The notes beneath the pieces are model-generated. The model did no database searches. It was not told where the DNA came from and was given only the letters and a program-made list of their open reading frames with translations. From Sphingomonas sp. (GTDB lineage Bacteria; Pseudomonadota; Alphaproteobacteria; Sphingomonadales; Sphingomonadaceae): a stretch of DNA of 64,000 nucleotides. Positions 51,972 through 61,427 of the stretch are shown here, in pieces. A program made the position numbers and the translations under genes. Every line of letters begins with the position of its first letter. Position 1 is the first letter of the stretch. The DNA lies in contig NZ_JANINP010000001.1 in the NCBI RefSeq assembly GCF_024508665.1, positions 248,001 to 312,000 on the forward strand, given 5' to 3'.

Positions 51972-52988
51972 TCAGCCACCACAGGATTCCCGCACGATCA
52001 GGTCGGTCGGCAGATGCACCGGCAAGTGTTCGGGCGAGAAATCGAGCACGCGCGACACCAGCAATCGCCCCGCCTCGGCAGTATCCTGGCGGATCGTGCT
52101 CAGTGTCGGCGTGCTCAACCGGCTGAGCAGCATGTCGTCATAGCCCACTACCGATACGTCCCCAGGTACTGTGCGACCGGCGCGCTTGATCGCGCGAATC
52201 GCGCCCAGGGCGATCAGGTCGCTCGACGCGACGATGCCGTCGAACACCACGCCGCGATGGAGCAGCCGAGCGACAGCTGCCTCCGCCGCCTCGAGTTCGA
52301 ACTCGACGGCGACGACCAGATTGGGATCGGCCTCGAGCCCGCTTTCCTTGACGCCTTCGAGATAGCCGCGGCGGCGCTGCAACGCCTCGGGGTCGCTGCC
52401 GCCGAGGAACAGAATGTTGCGCCGGCCCATCCGAGCGAGATGCAGGGTCGCGCGCCGCCCGCCGAGCACATTGTCCGAACCGACGGAGCAATATTTCTGG
52501 CCGGCCATATGCGCGCCCCAGACCACGAAATGCCCGTTGGTCGAGGTCGCGAGTTGATTGAGCTGTTCGTGCAGCGCGCCCTGGCCCAGGAAAATCACCC
52601 CACTCGCGCGGCTGGTGGTGACGGCATGGACCAGATCGTCGTAATTTTCCGGTGAGGTGTGGCTGACGATGAAATCGCACGACCGCGCACGCGCCGCCTC
52701 GCCGATCTGCGCGATCAGTTCGAGGAAGAACGGGTGAGTCAGCGGTACCGGCCGACCACGCATGTGCGGGGTGACGATCGCGATCGAACCCTCGGCACCG
52801 ATCGGTGCGGCGGGCATGTAATGGCGGAACGGATAGTCATGCTCGCGCGCCAATGCCCAGATGCGCTGCTTGGTCTTGGCACTGATTACCGGCTCGTCGT
52901 TGAGCGCGCGCGACACCGTCGATACCGAGACGCCCGCCAGCTTGGCGAGGTCCTGCAGCGTCGTATTGTTGTTGCTGTTGCTGCCCAT
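51972..52988 (-). CDS. LacI-family transcriptional regulator
   Basis: This 338-residue repressor has an N-terminal helix-turn-helix (LQDLAKLAGVSVSTVSRALND) and hinge, then a periplasmic-binding-protein-like sugar domain ending in the SVVGYDDMLLSRLSTPTLSTI motif. The start is the ATG 52988. It is divergent from the MFS transporter with about 100 bp between, so it probably controls the transporter and the second TonB receptor locus. No TAGCGCTA site lies near it, so it may bind the TTGCA-type repeats in this locus instead. Confidence 0.93.
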   Translation of the reverse strand: MGSNSNNNTTLQDLAKLAGVSVSTVSRALNDEPVISAKTKQRIWALAREHDYPFRHYMPAAPIGAEGSIAIVTPHMRGRPVPLTHPFFLELIAQIGEAARARSCDFIVSHTSPENYDDLVHAVTTSRASGVIFLGQGALHEQLNQLATSTNGHFVVWGAHMAGQKYCSVGSDNVLGGRRATLHLARMGRRNILFLGGSDPEALQRRRGYLEGVKESGLEADPNLVVAVEFELEAAEAAVARLLHRGVVFDGIVASSDLIALGAIRAIKRAGRTVPGDVSVVGYDDMLLSRLSTPTLSTIRQDTAEAGRLLVSRVLDFSPEHLPVHLPTDLIVRESCGG

Positions 52989-53087
52989 TACGCCCAAGCT
53001 GACCCGCTAACCGGCGCCGACTTAAGGAGCGAAGGGCAGGTTTTGCAAGCGAACGAGGGGGACGCGGGCATTTCAGCAGCGACGCCG

Positions 53088-54566
53088 ATGCGGCGGCCGC
53101 GGCTCACGATCGGCCAGATCTGGAACATGTGCTGCGGCCTGTTCGGGGTGCAGATCGTCTGGGGGCTGCAGAACGGCAGCACCAGCCGGATCTTCCAGAC
53201 ATTGGGCGCCGAGCTCGACCAATTGCCGATCCTGTGGATCGCGGCGCCGATCACCGGCCTGCTCGTCCAGCCGCTGATCGGGCATTGGAGCGATCGCACC
53301 TGGGGACCGCTCGGGCGGCGGCGGCCGTTCCTGCTGGCGGGATCGATCCTGACCGCAATCGCGCTGGTCGCGATGCCCAATGCCGCGAGCATCTGGACGG
53401 CGAGCCTGGCACTGTGGCTGCTCACCGCCTCGATCAATATCGCCGCCGAGCCGTTTCGCGCGCTCGTCGCCGATGCCCTGCCGGAGGAGCAGCGGACCGA
53501 AGGCTTTGCCGTGCAGGTCTTCTTCATCGGTGCCGGAGCGGTGTTCGCATCGGCGCTGCCCTGGATCCTTACGCACTGGTTCGGGGTCGCAGCCACCGCC
53601 GCGCCCGGGCTGCTGCCGCCGTCGGTACGCGTCACTTTCTATATCGGCGCGGTCGGGCTGCTCGCCGCGGTCGCCTGGACGGTCGCCACGACGACCGAGC
53701 GGCCGCCGGCCAGCCTTGCCGCCGACGCGCCCGACCTGATCGACCACGCAGTGCCAAGCACAACCGGCGCGGCGACACTTGCCCTGAGCGGAACATTATG
53801 GATGCTTGGCGGCGGCGCGATCGCGGGCTTCGCTTATGCGGAGCAGCTCGAGCGCGAAATATATGTGCTCGCCGCGATCGCCTTTCTGTTCGGACTCGCG
53901 CAACTCGCCGCGGTGGCGATGCGGCGCCGCGGCAGGCATTCACTCGGCGTGTTCGAGATTGTCGAGGACATATTGCACATGCCGCGCGTGCTGCGGCACC
54001 TCGCAATGGTGCAGTTCTTCACCTGGACCGCCTTGTTCGCGATGTGGATCTACACCGTGCCCGCTATCGCCGCCCACCATTATCACACCACCAATGCCAG
54101 TTCCGCGGCCTATAATGCCGGCGCCGATTGGGTGGGCGTGTTGTTCGCTGGCTATAACGGCGTGGCGGCAATCGCCGCCCTGGCGCTGCCATGGATCTCC
54201 GACCGGATCGGGCGGCGCACGGTCTATGCGGCCAGTCTTGGGCTCGGCGCGCTGGGCCTTGCCGGGTTCGTGTGGGTCGACGATCCGCGCTGGCTGTGGT
54301 TGCCGACGATCGGGATCGGGTGCGCCTGGGCAGCGATCCTGTCGCTGCCTTATGCAATGCTCGCCAGCGCGGTGCCGCCGCGAAAGATGGGCGTCTATAT
54401 GGGCATCCACAACATGTTCCTGGTGCTGCCCCAACTCGTGGCAGCGACCGTGCTCGGCGCGATTGTCCATCATTGGCTCGATAACCAGGCGATCTTTGCC
54501 CTGGGACTAGCCGCGACCGCAATGGCGATCGCCGCGCTGACCGCGCTCTTCATCCCAAATTCGTGA
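53088..54566 (+). CDS. MFS sugar transporter (sucrose/maltose type)
   Basis: This inner-membrane protein of about 492 residues has 12 hydrophobic helices. The N-terminus MRRPRLTIGQIWNM and the segment GSTSRIFQTLGAELDQLPILW are typical of the alphaproteobacterial SUT/maltose transporters in the GPH-related group. Loop motifs are GHWSDRTWGPLGRRRPF and WISDRIGRR. It would bring di- or oligosaccharides from periplasm to cytoplasm. The start is ATG 53088, where family similarity begins; a TTG at 53043 is an alternative. It lies between a LacI gene and a TonB receptor, as in Caulobacter maltose loci. Confidence 0.92.
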   Translation: MRRPRLTIGQIWNMCCGLFGVQIVWGLQNGSTSRIFQTLGAELDQLPILWIAAPITGLLVQPLIGHWSDRTWGPLGRRRPFLLAGSILTAIALVAMPNAASIWTASLALWLLTASINIAAEPFRALVADALPEEQRTEGFAVQVFFIGAGAVFASALPWILTHWFGVAATAAPGLLPPSVRVTFYIGAVGLLAAVAWTVATTTERPPASLAADAPDLIDHAVPSTTGAATLALSGTLWMLGGGAIAGFAYAEQLEREIYVLAAIAFLFGLAQLAAVAMRRRGRHSLGVFEIVEDILHMPRVLRHLAMVQFFTWTALFAMWIYTVPAIAAHHYHTTNASSAAYNAGADWVGVLFAGYNGVAAIAALALPWISDRIGRRTVYAASLGLGALGLAGFVWVDDPRWLWLPTIGIGCAWAAILSLPYAMLASAVPPRKMGVYMGIHNMFLVLPQLVAATVLGAIVHHWLDNQAIFALGLAATAMAIAALTALFIPNS

Positions 54567-54895
54567 AGACAGTTATGCAACTTTTGCATAAATGAACTTC
54601 TGCGCGAATCCCGAAATTTGGATTCTCCCGAGATACGAGGCGCAAAAACGGGGCTTGCGCGTTACGGAAATTTACGCAACAAAGCGCAAATCGTTGCAAA
54701 GGGCTGCAAGCGATGGAGACGCGCGCACCGCGAAAAGCCGGGCCGCACAGGAGGGGTGAAGGGGCAAATGGCACGCGACGACGCGCCGCATCAAATCCAC
54801 CAACGATGATTCGCGCCGCGTGCCGGGCATGCAGCCTCGGCACGCGAGCAACGGGATAAGCCCCCGCATGAGGGGCGGGCATAGGGGAGTGATCG
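54567..54895. other. Repeat-rich regulatory gap before the second TonB receptor
   Basis: This 329-base gap has no supported gene. It carries a perfect inverted repeat (54573-54591) and several further TTGC/GCAA elements between about 54650 and 54710, including TTGCAA at 54694 and TGCAAG at 54705. Confidence 0.6.
54573..54591. promoter_or_regulatory. TTATGCAA/TTGCATAA inverted repeat
   Basis: TTATGCAA (54573-54580) and TTGCATAA (54584-54591) form a perfect inverted repeat with a CTT spacer, just past the MFS stop. The sequence is A/T-rich against a GC-rich background. A related TTTTGCA half-site lies at 53042-53047 in the LacI-MFS gap. It is a candidate operator for the local LacI protein. 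Confidence 0.5.
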
Positions 54896-57800
54896 ATGAA
54901 ACACCTGGGTACCAGCCATAGCCGCGGCCTTCTGTGGAGCGGTGCGTCGCTGATGACGTTGGCGATCTTCGCCGCGACCGGCGCGCAAGCGCAGACCGCG
55001 CCGGAGGCCGCCGCCAGCCCGACCGCGGCGCCGCAAACGGATAGCGGCTCCCAGGCCCCCGATGACAACGACATCCTGATCGTCGGCGTGCGCCGCGCGC
55101 TGGGCGACGCCGCGGAGACCAAGCGCAACGCCGCGACGATTGTCGACTCGATCAGCGCGACCGACATCGGCTCGTTCCCCGACACTTCGGTATCGGGCGC
55201 CTTGTCGCGCATCCCCGGCATCACCGTGTCGCGGCTGCAATCGACCGACGATTCGACCCACCCGTCGGGTGAGGCGGCCGGCGTATTGGTCCGCGGCCTG
55301 ACCCAGGTCCGTACCGAGTTCAACGGCCGCGACAGCTTCTCGGCCGATGCCGCGCGCGGGCTCAACTTCAACGACATCTCGCCCGAGCTCATGTCGCGCG
55401 TCGACGTCTACAAGAATCTGACCGCCGACATGATCGAGGGCGGCATCGCCGGCACGGTCGACCTGCGCACGCGCCTGCCGTTCGACCAGAACGGCCTGGT
55501 CGTGACCGGCAACGCAAAGGCGACCTATGGCGACCGCTCGAAGAAATGGACCGGTGAATTCTCCGCGCTGATCAGCGACACGTTCGATACGGAGATCGGC
55601 AAGTTCGGCTTCATGGCCGACTTCGCGCGCAGCCATGTGATCACGCGCACCGAGAGCGTGATCATGGACAAGATCGACACTTATTGTTCGGCCGGTGCGC
55701 TCAAGCCCGACGGCAGCGCCAATGTCGGCTCGGACGGAGCGATCGGCTGTACCGCCAATCCGTTCGGCGGCACCGGCTGGGCATACGCGCCCGACGGCGT
55801 GCGCTATTCGCAGGTCGATTACGACCGCACCCGCCGCGGCATCGCGCTGGCCGGGCAGTTCCAAGACAAATCGGAACGGTTCCTGCTGACCGTCCAATAT
55901 ACCGACTCCAAATATCACAATGCCTGGCTCGAGCGCGCCAGCCACGTGATCTTCGACGGCAATGCCTATGGCACGCCGGCGTTCAACCCGCGCAGCGGCA
56001 CGATCCTGGGCGCGGCCGACGGCACCCCGGCTCTGGTGTTCGGCTCCAACGGCATGCTGCAATCGGGCGTGCTGACCCAGGGCCATGGCAGCTGGCTGGG
56101 CAGCTGGAGCGGCAACGACCAGGACGCGATCAATACCGGGTCGGCGGTCCCCGGCATGCCGTTCGTCAACAATTGCGGTACCGGCCATTGCACCACGCTG
56201 CGCGACGGCCTCTATTTCCAGAACGAAGCGCGCAATTTCGACCATAGCGAGGGCACGCGCGACTTCTCCGCGAATATCGACTGGAAGATCACCGACAATC
56301 TCAGGCTGACGCTCGACGGGCAGCGCATCACCGCGTCGACCAACAATAACGACATCCTCGTCGCGGTTGGGTCGATGGCTAACATGCAGTATAGCGTGAA
56401 CGGCGACGGCACGCCCGAGGTCAAGTTGCTGCCGGGCTCCAACGTCAATTACGCGAGCGGCGGCCTGTCCAATCCGCACAATTACTGGATCCCGTTCATC
56501 CAGGGCCATGTCGAGGACAATGATGCCGACGAATGGGCGTTCAAGGGCGACCTGCAATATGATTTCGACAAGGGCGGCTGGCTCGACTCGCTGAAGGTCG
56601 GCGTGCGCTATGCCGACCGCAACCAGACGGTCCGCTATTCGACCTTCAACTGGACCCCGATCGCCGCGTCGTGGAATTGCAACGGCGCGGGCTTCAACGC
56701 CGATAACACCGCGCCCAATCCGGCGGCGGCCTGCAATTCCAACTTCAAGGGCTATGGCGCCGGCATCTGGGAATCGACCAGCCTGGGCAACGATTTCTAC
56801 AATGGCAGCGCCTATAATAACGGCCCGCTGGTCTATCTGAACCGCGATACGCTGCAGAACTTCCCCAAGCTGCTGCAGTCGCTGAGCGGCGCCACCACCA
56901 ACTCGCCGATCGCACCCGGCTATACCGCAATCTGCGACCGGCCCGAAGCGACGGTCGACAATTGCTTCACGCCGTCCGAAGTCACCAGGACGTCGGAACG
57001 GACCAAGGCCGCCTATGCCATGCTCAATTTCGGCGGTGATCAGCCGATCTTCGGCGGCGGCATCCGGGTGAAGGGCAATATCGGCGTCCGCGTGATCCGG
57101 ACAGAAGTGACCAGCGACGGCGCGGTATCCTATCCGACGAGCACCGCCCTCAACCTGCTGCCGACGTGCGCGACGCCGCTGTCGGGCACCGCGATCGTCC
57201 AGCCGAGCTGCTATCTGACCCCCGCGGTCCTCGCCTTCGCGGCCGGCGGCGGGTCGCCGAACCAGCTCAAGGCGAGCTACACCAACGTGCTGCCCAGCTT
57301 CAACCTGCGGCTCGGCTTCGACAGCAAGACCTATGTTCGCTTCGGCTATTCGCGCGGCCTGTCGCGGCCCGATTTCGGCCTGCTGCGCAATTTCGTGTCG
57401 ATCAACTCGCCGGTCATCAACACCGGGCCGGACTCGCCCTATATCGTCTACAACTCGCCGACCGCGGCGCATGTCGCGGCCAACGTCACCGGCTATAATT
57501 TCGTGTTCAACGCGGAATCGGGCTATGCCGGTCTCCGGCCGATGACCGCCGACCAGTTCGACCTCACCTTCGAACGCTATATGGGCAAGTCGTCCCTGTT
57601 CACGGTCGACCTGTTCTACAAGAAGCTCCACAACGCGATCTCGTACGGTCAGTTCGAGCGCCAGTTCACCAATAACGGTTCGACCCAGACGGTCCTGCTG
57701 CGCGGCCCGCGCAACGAGAAGAGCGGCGGCGAACTGAAAGGCTTCGAAGTCGGATATCAGACCTTCTTCGACTTCCTGCCCGGCCTGCTCTCGGGCCTCG

Positions 57801-58312
57801 GTATCCAGGCCAATTACACGTTCGTCGACCAATCGGGGATCAACAATTCGAACCTGATCGCGGTCGGCGCGCTCGATGCCGGCGGCACCGGCGGGCAGGG
57901 TGCGGGTCTGGACGTCAGCGGCGGACGCGGCGCGGTGATCGACTCGCACATGCTGGCCGGCATCTCGAAACACTCGTTCAACGTGGTCGGCCTCTACGAA
58001 AAGGGCCCGGTCGCGTTGCGCGTCGCGTACAATTGGCGGTCGCGCTTCCTGACCAACAACCTGGATTGCTGCATCGGCTTGCCGGTGTTCCAGAAAGCCG
58101 CCGGCTTCCTTGACGGGTCGCTCCGCATCTCGCTCGACAAGAGGTTCGAGATCGCGCTCGAGGGATCCAATCTGCTCAACACGCGAACCGTCTATCAGCA
58201 GCAGATTTTCGGCGACTCCAAGGCAACGCCGGGGGCCAAGCCGGTCTACATCGACTCCAACTGGGGCGTGGTCGACCGCCGCTTCTCGATTGGCGGCCGG
58301 TTCAAGTTCTGA
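54896..58312 (+). CDS. TonB-dependent receptor, probable maltodextrin-type importer
   Basis: This 1138-residue outer-membrane receptor has a signal peptide ending GAQAQTAPE, an alanine/proline/threonine-rich spacer, a TonB-box-like DNDILIVGVRR, a plug (about 60-200, with SISATDIGSFPDTS) and a beta-barrel ending in the aromatic residue F (IGGRFKF), the usual outer-membrane C-terminus. It is preceded by LacI and MFS genes and followed by halogenase and GH97 genes, which suggests alpha-glucan oligosaccharides as cargo. An 11-bp hairpin with a T-run follows the stop. Confidence 0.93.
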   Translation: MKHLGTSHSRGLLWSGASLMTLAIFAATGAQAQTAPEAAASPTAAPQTDSGSQAPDDNDILIVGVRRALGDAAETKRNAATIVDSISATDIGSFPDTSVSGALSRIPGITVSRLQSTDDSTHPSGEAAGVLVRGLTQVRTEFNGRDSFSADAARGLNFNDISPELMSRVDVYKNLTADMIEGGIAGTVDLRTRLPFDQNGLVVTGNAKATYGDRSKKWTGEFSALISDTFDTEIGKFGFMADFARSHVITRTESVIMDKIDTYCSAGALKPDGSANVGSDGAIGCTANPFGGTGWAYAPDGVRYSQVDYDRTRRGIALAGQFQDKSERFLLTVQYTDSKYHNAWLERASHVIFDGNAYGTPAFNPRSGTILGAADGTPALVFGSNGMLQSGVLTQGHGSWLGSWSGNDQDAINTGSAVPGMPFVNNCGTGHCTTLRDGLYFQNEARNFDHSEGTRDFSANIDWKITDNLRLTLDGQRITASTNNNDILVAVGSMANMQYSVNGDGTPEVKLLPGSNVNYASGGLSNPHNYWIPFIQGHVEDNDADEWAFKGDLQYDFDKGGWLDSLKVGVRYADRNQTVRYSTFNWTPIAASWNCNGAGFNADNTAPNPAAACNSNFKGYGAGIWESTSLGNDFYNGSAYNNGPLVYLNRDTLQNFPKLLQSLSGATTNSPIAPGYTAICDRPEATVDNCFTPSEVTRTSERTKAAYAMLNFGGDQPIFGGGIRVKGNIGVRVIRTEVTSDGAVSYPTSTALNLLPTCATPLSGTAIVQPSCYLTPAVLAFAAGGGSPNQLKASYTNVLPSFNLRLGFDSKTYVRFGYSRGLSRPDFGLLRNFVSINSPVINTGPDSPYIVYNSPTAAHVAANVTGYNFVFNAESGYAGLRPMTADQFDLTFERYMGKSSLFTVDLFYKKLHNAISYGQFERQFTNNGSTQTVLLRGPRNEKSGGELKGFEVGYQTFFDFLPGLLSGLGIQANYTFVDQSGINNSNLIAVGALDAGGTGGQGAGLDVSGGRGAVIDSHMLAGISKHSFNVVGLYEKGPVALRVAYNWRSRFLTNNLDCCIGLPVFQKAAGFLDGSLRISLDKRFEIALEGSNLLNTRTVYQQQIFGDSKATPGAKPVYIDSNWGVVDRRFSIGGRFKF

Positions 58313-58324
58313 TTTCCTCCACTG

Positions 58325-58368
58325 GGCGCCGCCGCCACCCTTCCAAGTGCGGCGGCGCCTGATTTTTG
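58325..58368 (+). terminator. Terminator/attenuator between TonB receptor and halogenase
   Basis: GGCGCCGCCGC (58325-58335) pairs perfectly with GCGGCGGCGCC (58349-58359), followed by TGATTTTTG. This looks like an intrinsic terminator. Since the next genes have no obvious promoter in the remaining 15 bp, it probably acts as a partial terminator that lowers halogenase expression relative to the receptor. Confidence 0.75.
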
Positions 58369-58383
58369 TGAGGGAAGACCATC

Positions 58384-59937
58384 ATGGCGCCGGCACCAGG
58401 ACCAGAACCATCCCGCCCAGACCCGTTCAAGGTGGCCATCGTCGGCGGCGGCACTGCCGGGTGGATGGCGGCGTCGGCGCTGGTCAAACTGCTGCCCGCG
58501 CAAGACTATGCGATCACGCTGATCGAATCCGAGGAGATCGGCACGGTCGGCGTCGGCGAAGCGACTCTGCCGCACATCAAGATCTTCAACGACGCGCTGG
58601 GGATCGACGAGGCGCAATTCATGCGCGACACCCAGGCGGTCTTCAAGGCCGGGATCGAGTTCGTCGACTGGGACGTCCCTGGCGAGAGCTACGTCCATCC
58701 GTTCGGCACGTTCGGCGAACCCTGGGCCGGAGTCGATTTCCAGCATCACTGGGCGCGCGCCCGTGCCGCCGGCAAGGCAGCCGAGCTGCACGATTATTCC
58801 TATGCGATCGCGGTCTGTCGCAACGCCGCGTTCGAGCATCCGAACGAGGATCCCAAGTCGATCCGCTCGACCTATTCCTACGCCTATCATTTCGACGCCG
58901 GCCTCTATGCACGCTTTCTGCGCCGCTGGGCCGAGCCGCAAGGCGTCACGCGGATCGAGGGCAAGGTGGTCGACATCGTCCGCGATCCCGCGAGCGGCCA
59001 TGTCGCCGCGCTTCGCCTGGAGTCCGGGATCGCGGTCGCCGGCGATCTGTTCATCGACTGCTCGGGTTTCCGCTCGCTGCTGGTCGGCGGGGCGATGGGT
59101 GTTGCGTGGCACGACTGGAGCGACTGGCTGCCCTGCGACCGCGCCTTCGCGATCCCCAGCATCCGCACCGAGCCACTGCTGCCCTTCACCCGGCTGACCG
59201 CGCGGGAAGCCGGCTGGACGTGGCGGATCGGGCTCCAGCACCGCACCGGCAACGGCTATGTCTTTTCCAGCCGCTTTACCGACGAGGAGCGTGCGCGCGA
59301 CGTGCTGCTCGGTGCGCTCGACGCGCCGCCGCTCGGCGAGCCAAGGCTGCTGCGCTTCGAGGCGGGCCGCCGCGCCACCGCCTGGGCGGGCAATTGCGTC
59401 GCGATCGGGCTCGCCAGCGGGTTCCTGGAGCCGCTCGAATCGACCTCGATCTTCCTGATCCAGGCCGGGGTGATGGACCTGATCGGGCTGATGCCCACGC
59501 TGCGCACCGGAATCGATCCGCGGCTGGCGGCCGAATATAACCGGCTGTTCGAGGTCCATTACGATCGCATCCGCGACTTCCTCGTCCTCCATTACACCGC
59601 CAATCGCCGCCATGGTCAGCCGCTCTGGGACCATGTCCGCAGCATGGAACTGCCCGATACGCTCGCGCACAAGATCGCTTTGTTCGAAGCGTCGGCGGCG
59701 GCGCCCGATTACCGCTACGGCCTGTTCTCGCGCGACTCCTGGCTTGCGGTGCTGGTCGGTCAGGGGGTCCTGCCGCGCAGCTGGAACCCGCTGGCCGAGG
59801 CGATCCCGATCGACGAACTCGAAGCGCGGCTCGCCGACCTCAAATACCGGATCGAGGTCAATGCCGCCGACATGACCCCGCACGGCGACCTCGTGCGCTC
59901 CTATTGCCTCGCCCCCGCGCTGGAGCCGGCAGCATGA
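58384..59937 (+). CDS. Flavin-dependent halogenase (tryptophan-halogenase family), second locus
   Basis: This 517-residue protein has the FAD site GGGTAGWM (21-28), GVGEATLP and the catalytic-lysine equivalent K88 (AVFKAGIEF). The glutamate-serine pair is E352-S353 (PLESTS). The WxWxIP signature reads GWTWRIG, so the proline is replaced. It is therefore probably FAD-binding and possibly active, but with a changed active-site loop. There is no signal peptide. The stop overlaps the next gene by four bases (ATGA), giving tight coupling to a degenerate paralogue. Confidence 0.9.
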   Translation: MAPAPGPEPSRPDPFKVAIVGGGTAGWMAASALVKLLPAQDYAITLIESEEIGTVGVGEATLPHIKIFNDALGIDEAQFMRDTQAVFKAGIEFVDWDVPGESYVHPFGTFGEPWAGVDFQHHWARARAAGKAAELHDYSYAIAVCRNAAFEHPNEDPKSIRSTYSYAYHFDAGLYARFLRRWAEPQGVTRIEGKVVDIVRDPASGHVAALRLESGIAVAGDLFIDCSGFRSLLVGGAMGVAWHDWSDWLPCDRAFAIPSIRTEPLLPFTRLTAREAGWTWRIGLQHRTGNGYVFSSRFTDEERARDVLLGALDAPPLGEPRLLRFEAGRRATAWAGNCVAIGLASGFLEPLESTSIFLIQAGVMDLIGLMPTLRTGIDPRLAAEYNRLFEVHYDRIRDFLVLHYTANRRHGQPLWDHVRSMELPDTLAHKIALFEASAAAPDYRYGLFSRDSWLAVLVGQGVLPRSWNPLAEAIPIDELEARLADLKYRIEVNAADMTPHGDLVRSYCLAPALEPAA

Positions 59938-61427
59938 CCGCGCCCGTTCAGCGCGGCGTGCAATCGCTCGTCCTGCTCGGCCGGGACGCGCCATTGTGGC
60001 TTGCGGCCAGCGTGCTCCGGGCGGCGCTCGCGCCCGCCGGCGTCGCGGTCACCGCGATCGAGCTGCCGAGCCTGCTCTATCCGGCGGACGTCTATGCGAC
60101 CCTGCCGGGACTCGAGGCGCTCCACACCCGCCTCCGCCTCGACGAGGCTGGCCTGCTGCGGGCGACCGGCGGCGCCTTCTCGCTCGGACAGAATGTGGTC
60201 GACCTGCTCGGCACGCGGCCGCCCTTCCTCAATGCCTATGGCGGCTACGGCGCGCCGATCGAGGGCAACGACTTCTTTGCCTATTGGCTGAAGGCGCGCG
60301 GGCTCGGGCTCGATGTCGCGCTCGAGGATTTCTCGCTGACCGGCGCCGCCGCGCGCCAGGGTCGGGTGATGATCCCCGACGAAGCGAGCGAGATCTATGG
60401 CCGCGCCGATTACGCCTATCATTTGCCCGCCATCGCTTATGCCGCCGGCCTCAAATCGGTCGCGCAGCGGCTCGGCGTGGCGGCGCGCACCGCCAGTCAT
60501 ATCGCGATCGAGCGCGGCGAGGATGGCGACATCACCGCGCTGGTCGCCGATGGCGCGCGCGTCCCGGGCGATTTCTTCGTCGACGCGACCGGGACCGACG
60601 CCGCCTTGATCGGACGGACGCTCGGTATCGGCCAGGAAAGCTGGCGGGCGCATTTTCCGGCCGACCGCGTGTTCGTCGCGCGTGCCCAAGCCTTTGCGCC
60701 GGTGCCGACCTATGCCGAGATCCGCGCCTGGGACCGCGGCTGGACCGGCCTCTATCCGGCGCAGGCGGCGACGCATGTCGTCCATGCCTTCGACAGCGCG
60801 CTGATCGGCGACGAGCAAGCGTTGCAGGCGGCAGCGGCGGCGAGCGGGTTGGCGCTGGGCGACGCGGTGCTGCGGCCGTCCGACCCGGGGCGGCGCGAGC
60901 AGCCCTGGGCGCAGAATTGCGTCGCGATCGGCGCGGCGGCGTGCGCGCTCGATCCAATCCATACTCTCGACCTCCATGCGGTGCAGCTCGGGCTGGTCGC
61001 CCTGCTGACCTATTTCCCGACCGGCGATGCAGTCGCGCCGAGCCGCGCCGAATATAACCGGTTGATGCGATCGTCGTTCGAGCGGTTGCGTGACTATCAG
61101 GCAGCCTTCTATGCCTGCGCGCCGTTCGCCGGGCCGTTCTGGCGCGCCGCCCAGGCGGCGCCGCTGCCGCCCGCGCTCGCGCATATCGTCGACACCTTCC
61201 GCGCGCGCGGCGAGGTGCCGCCGATGGAGGATGACAGCATCGCGGCCGATCATTGGCGCGCTTTGCTGATCGGGCTCGGCATCGCACCCGAAAGCTATTC
61301 GCCGCGGATCGACACGACCGATCCCGAGGCGGTCAAGGCGCGGTTCCGGACGATGCTCGGTTTCGTCAAGGAAACGGTGCTGCGCCAGCCGATGCATGCC
61401 GAGGCGCTGGGAACCGCGCGTGGTTGA
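59934..61427 (+). CDS. Degenerate halogenase-family paralogue, probably inactive
   Basis: This 497-residue protein follows the tryptophan-halogenase plan in its middle and C-terminal parts (YGRADYAYHLPAIAYA, GDFFVDATGTDAAL, QNCVAIGAAACALDP). The key residues are lost. The N-terminal GxGxxG is replaced by LLGRDAPLW, the GEATxP segment is missing, the lysine position is S83 (GAFSLGQN), the catalytic glutamate position is H343 (DPIHTL) and WxWxIP is replaced by GWTGLYP. It can hardly bind FAD in the usual way. It may be a partner of the active halogenase or a binding protein. It is coupled on both sides by overlapping stops and starts. Confidence 0.85.
   Translation: MTAPVQRGVQSLVLLGRDAPLWLAASVLRAALAPAGVAVTAIELPSLLYPADVYATLPGLEALHTRLRLDEAGLLRATGGAFSLGQNVVDLLGTRPPFLNAYGGYGAPIEGNDFFAYWLKARGLGLDVALEDFSLTGAAARQGRVMIPDEASEIYGRADYAYHLPAIAYAAGLKSVAQRLGVAARTASHIAIERGEDGDITALVADGARVPGDFFVDATGTDAALIGRTLGIGQESWRAHFPADRVFVARAQAFAPVPTYAEIRAWDRGWTGLYPAQAATHVVHAFDSALIGDEQALQAAAAASGLALGDAVLRPSDPGRREQPWAQNCVAIGAAACALDPIHTLDLHAVQLGLVALLTYFPTGDAVAPSRAEYNRLMRSSFERLRDYQAAFYACAPFAGPFWRAAQAAPLPPALAHIVDTFRARGEVPPMEDDSIAADHWRALLIGLGIAPESYSPRIDTTDPEAVKARFRTMLGFVKETVLRQPMHAEALGTARG

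Noticed and set aside
52659..53087. Upstream part of the open frame that ends with the MFS transporter
   Set aside because: It overlaps the LacI gene on the other strand and has no membrane-protein character; transporter similarity starts at MRRPRL (53088).
54791..57973. 1060-codon minus-strand frame opposite the second TonB receptor
   Set aside because: It is rich in R, D, A and V without any domain, the typical antisense image of a GC-rich gene, and the receptor on the plus strand is unambiguous.
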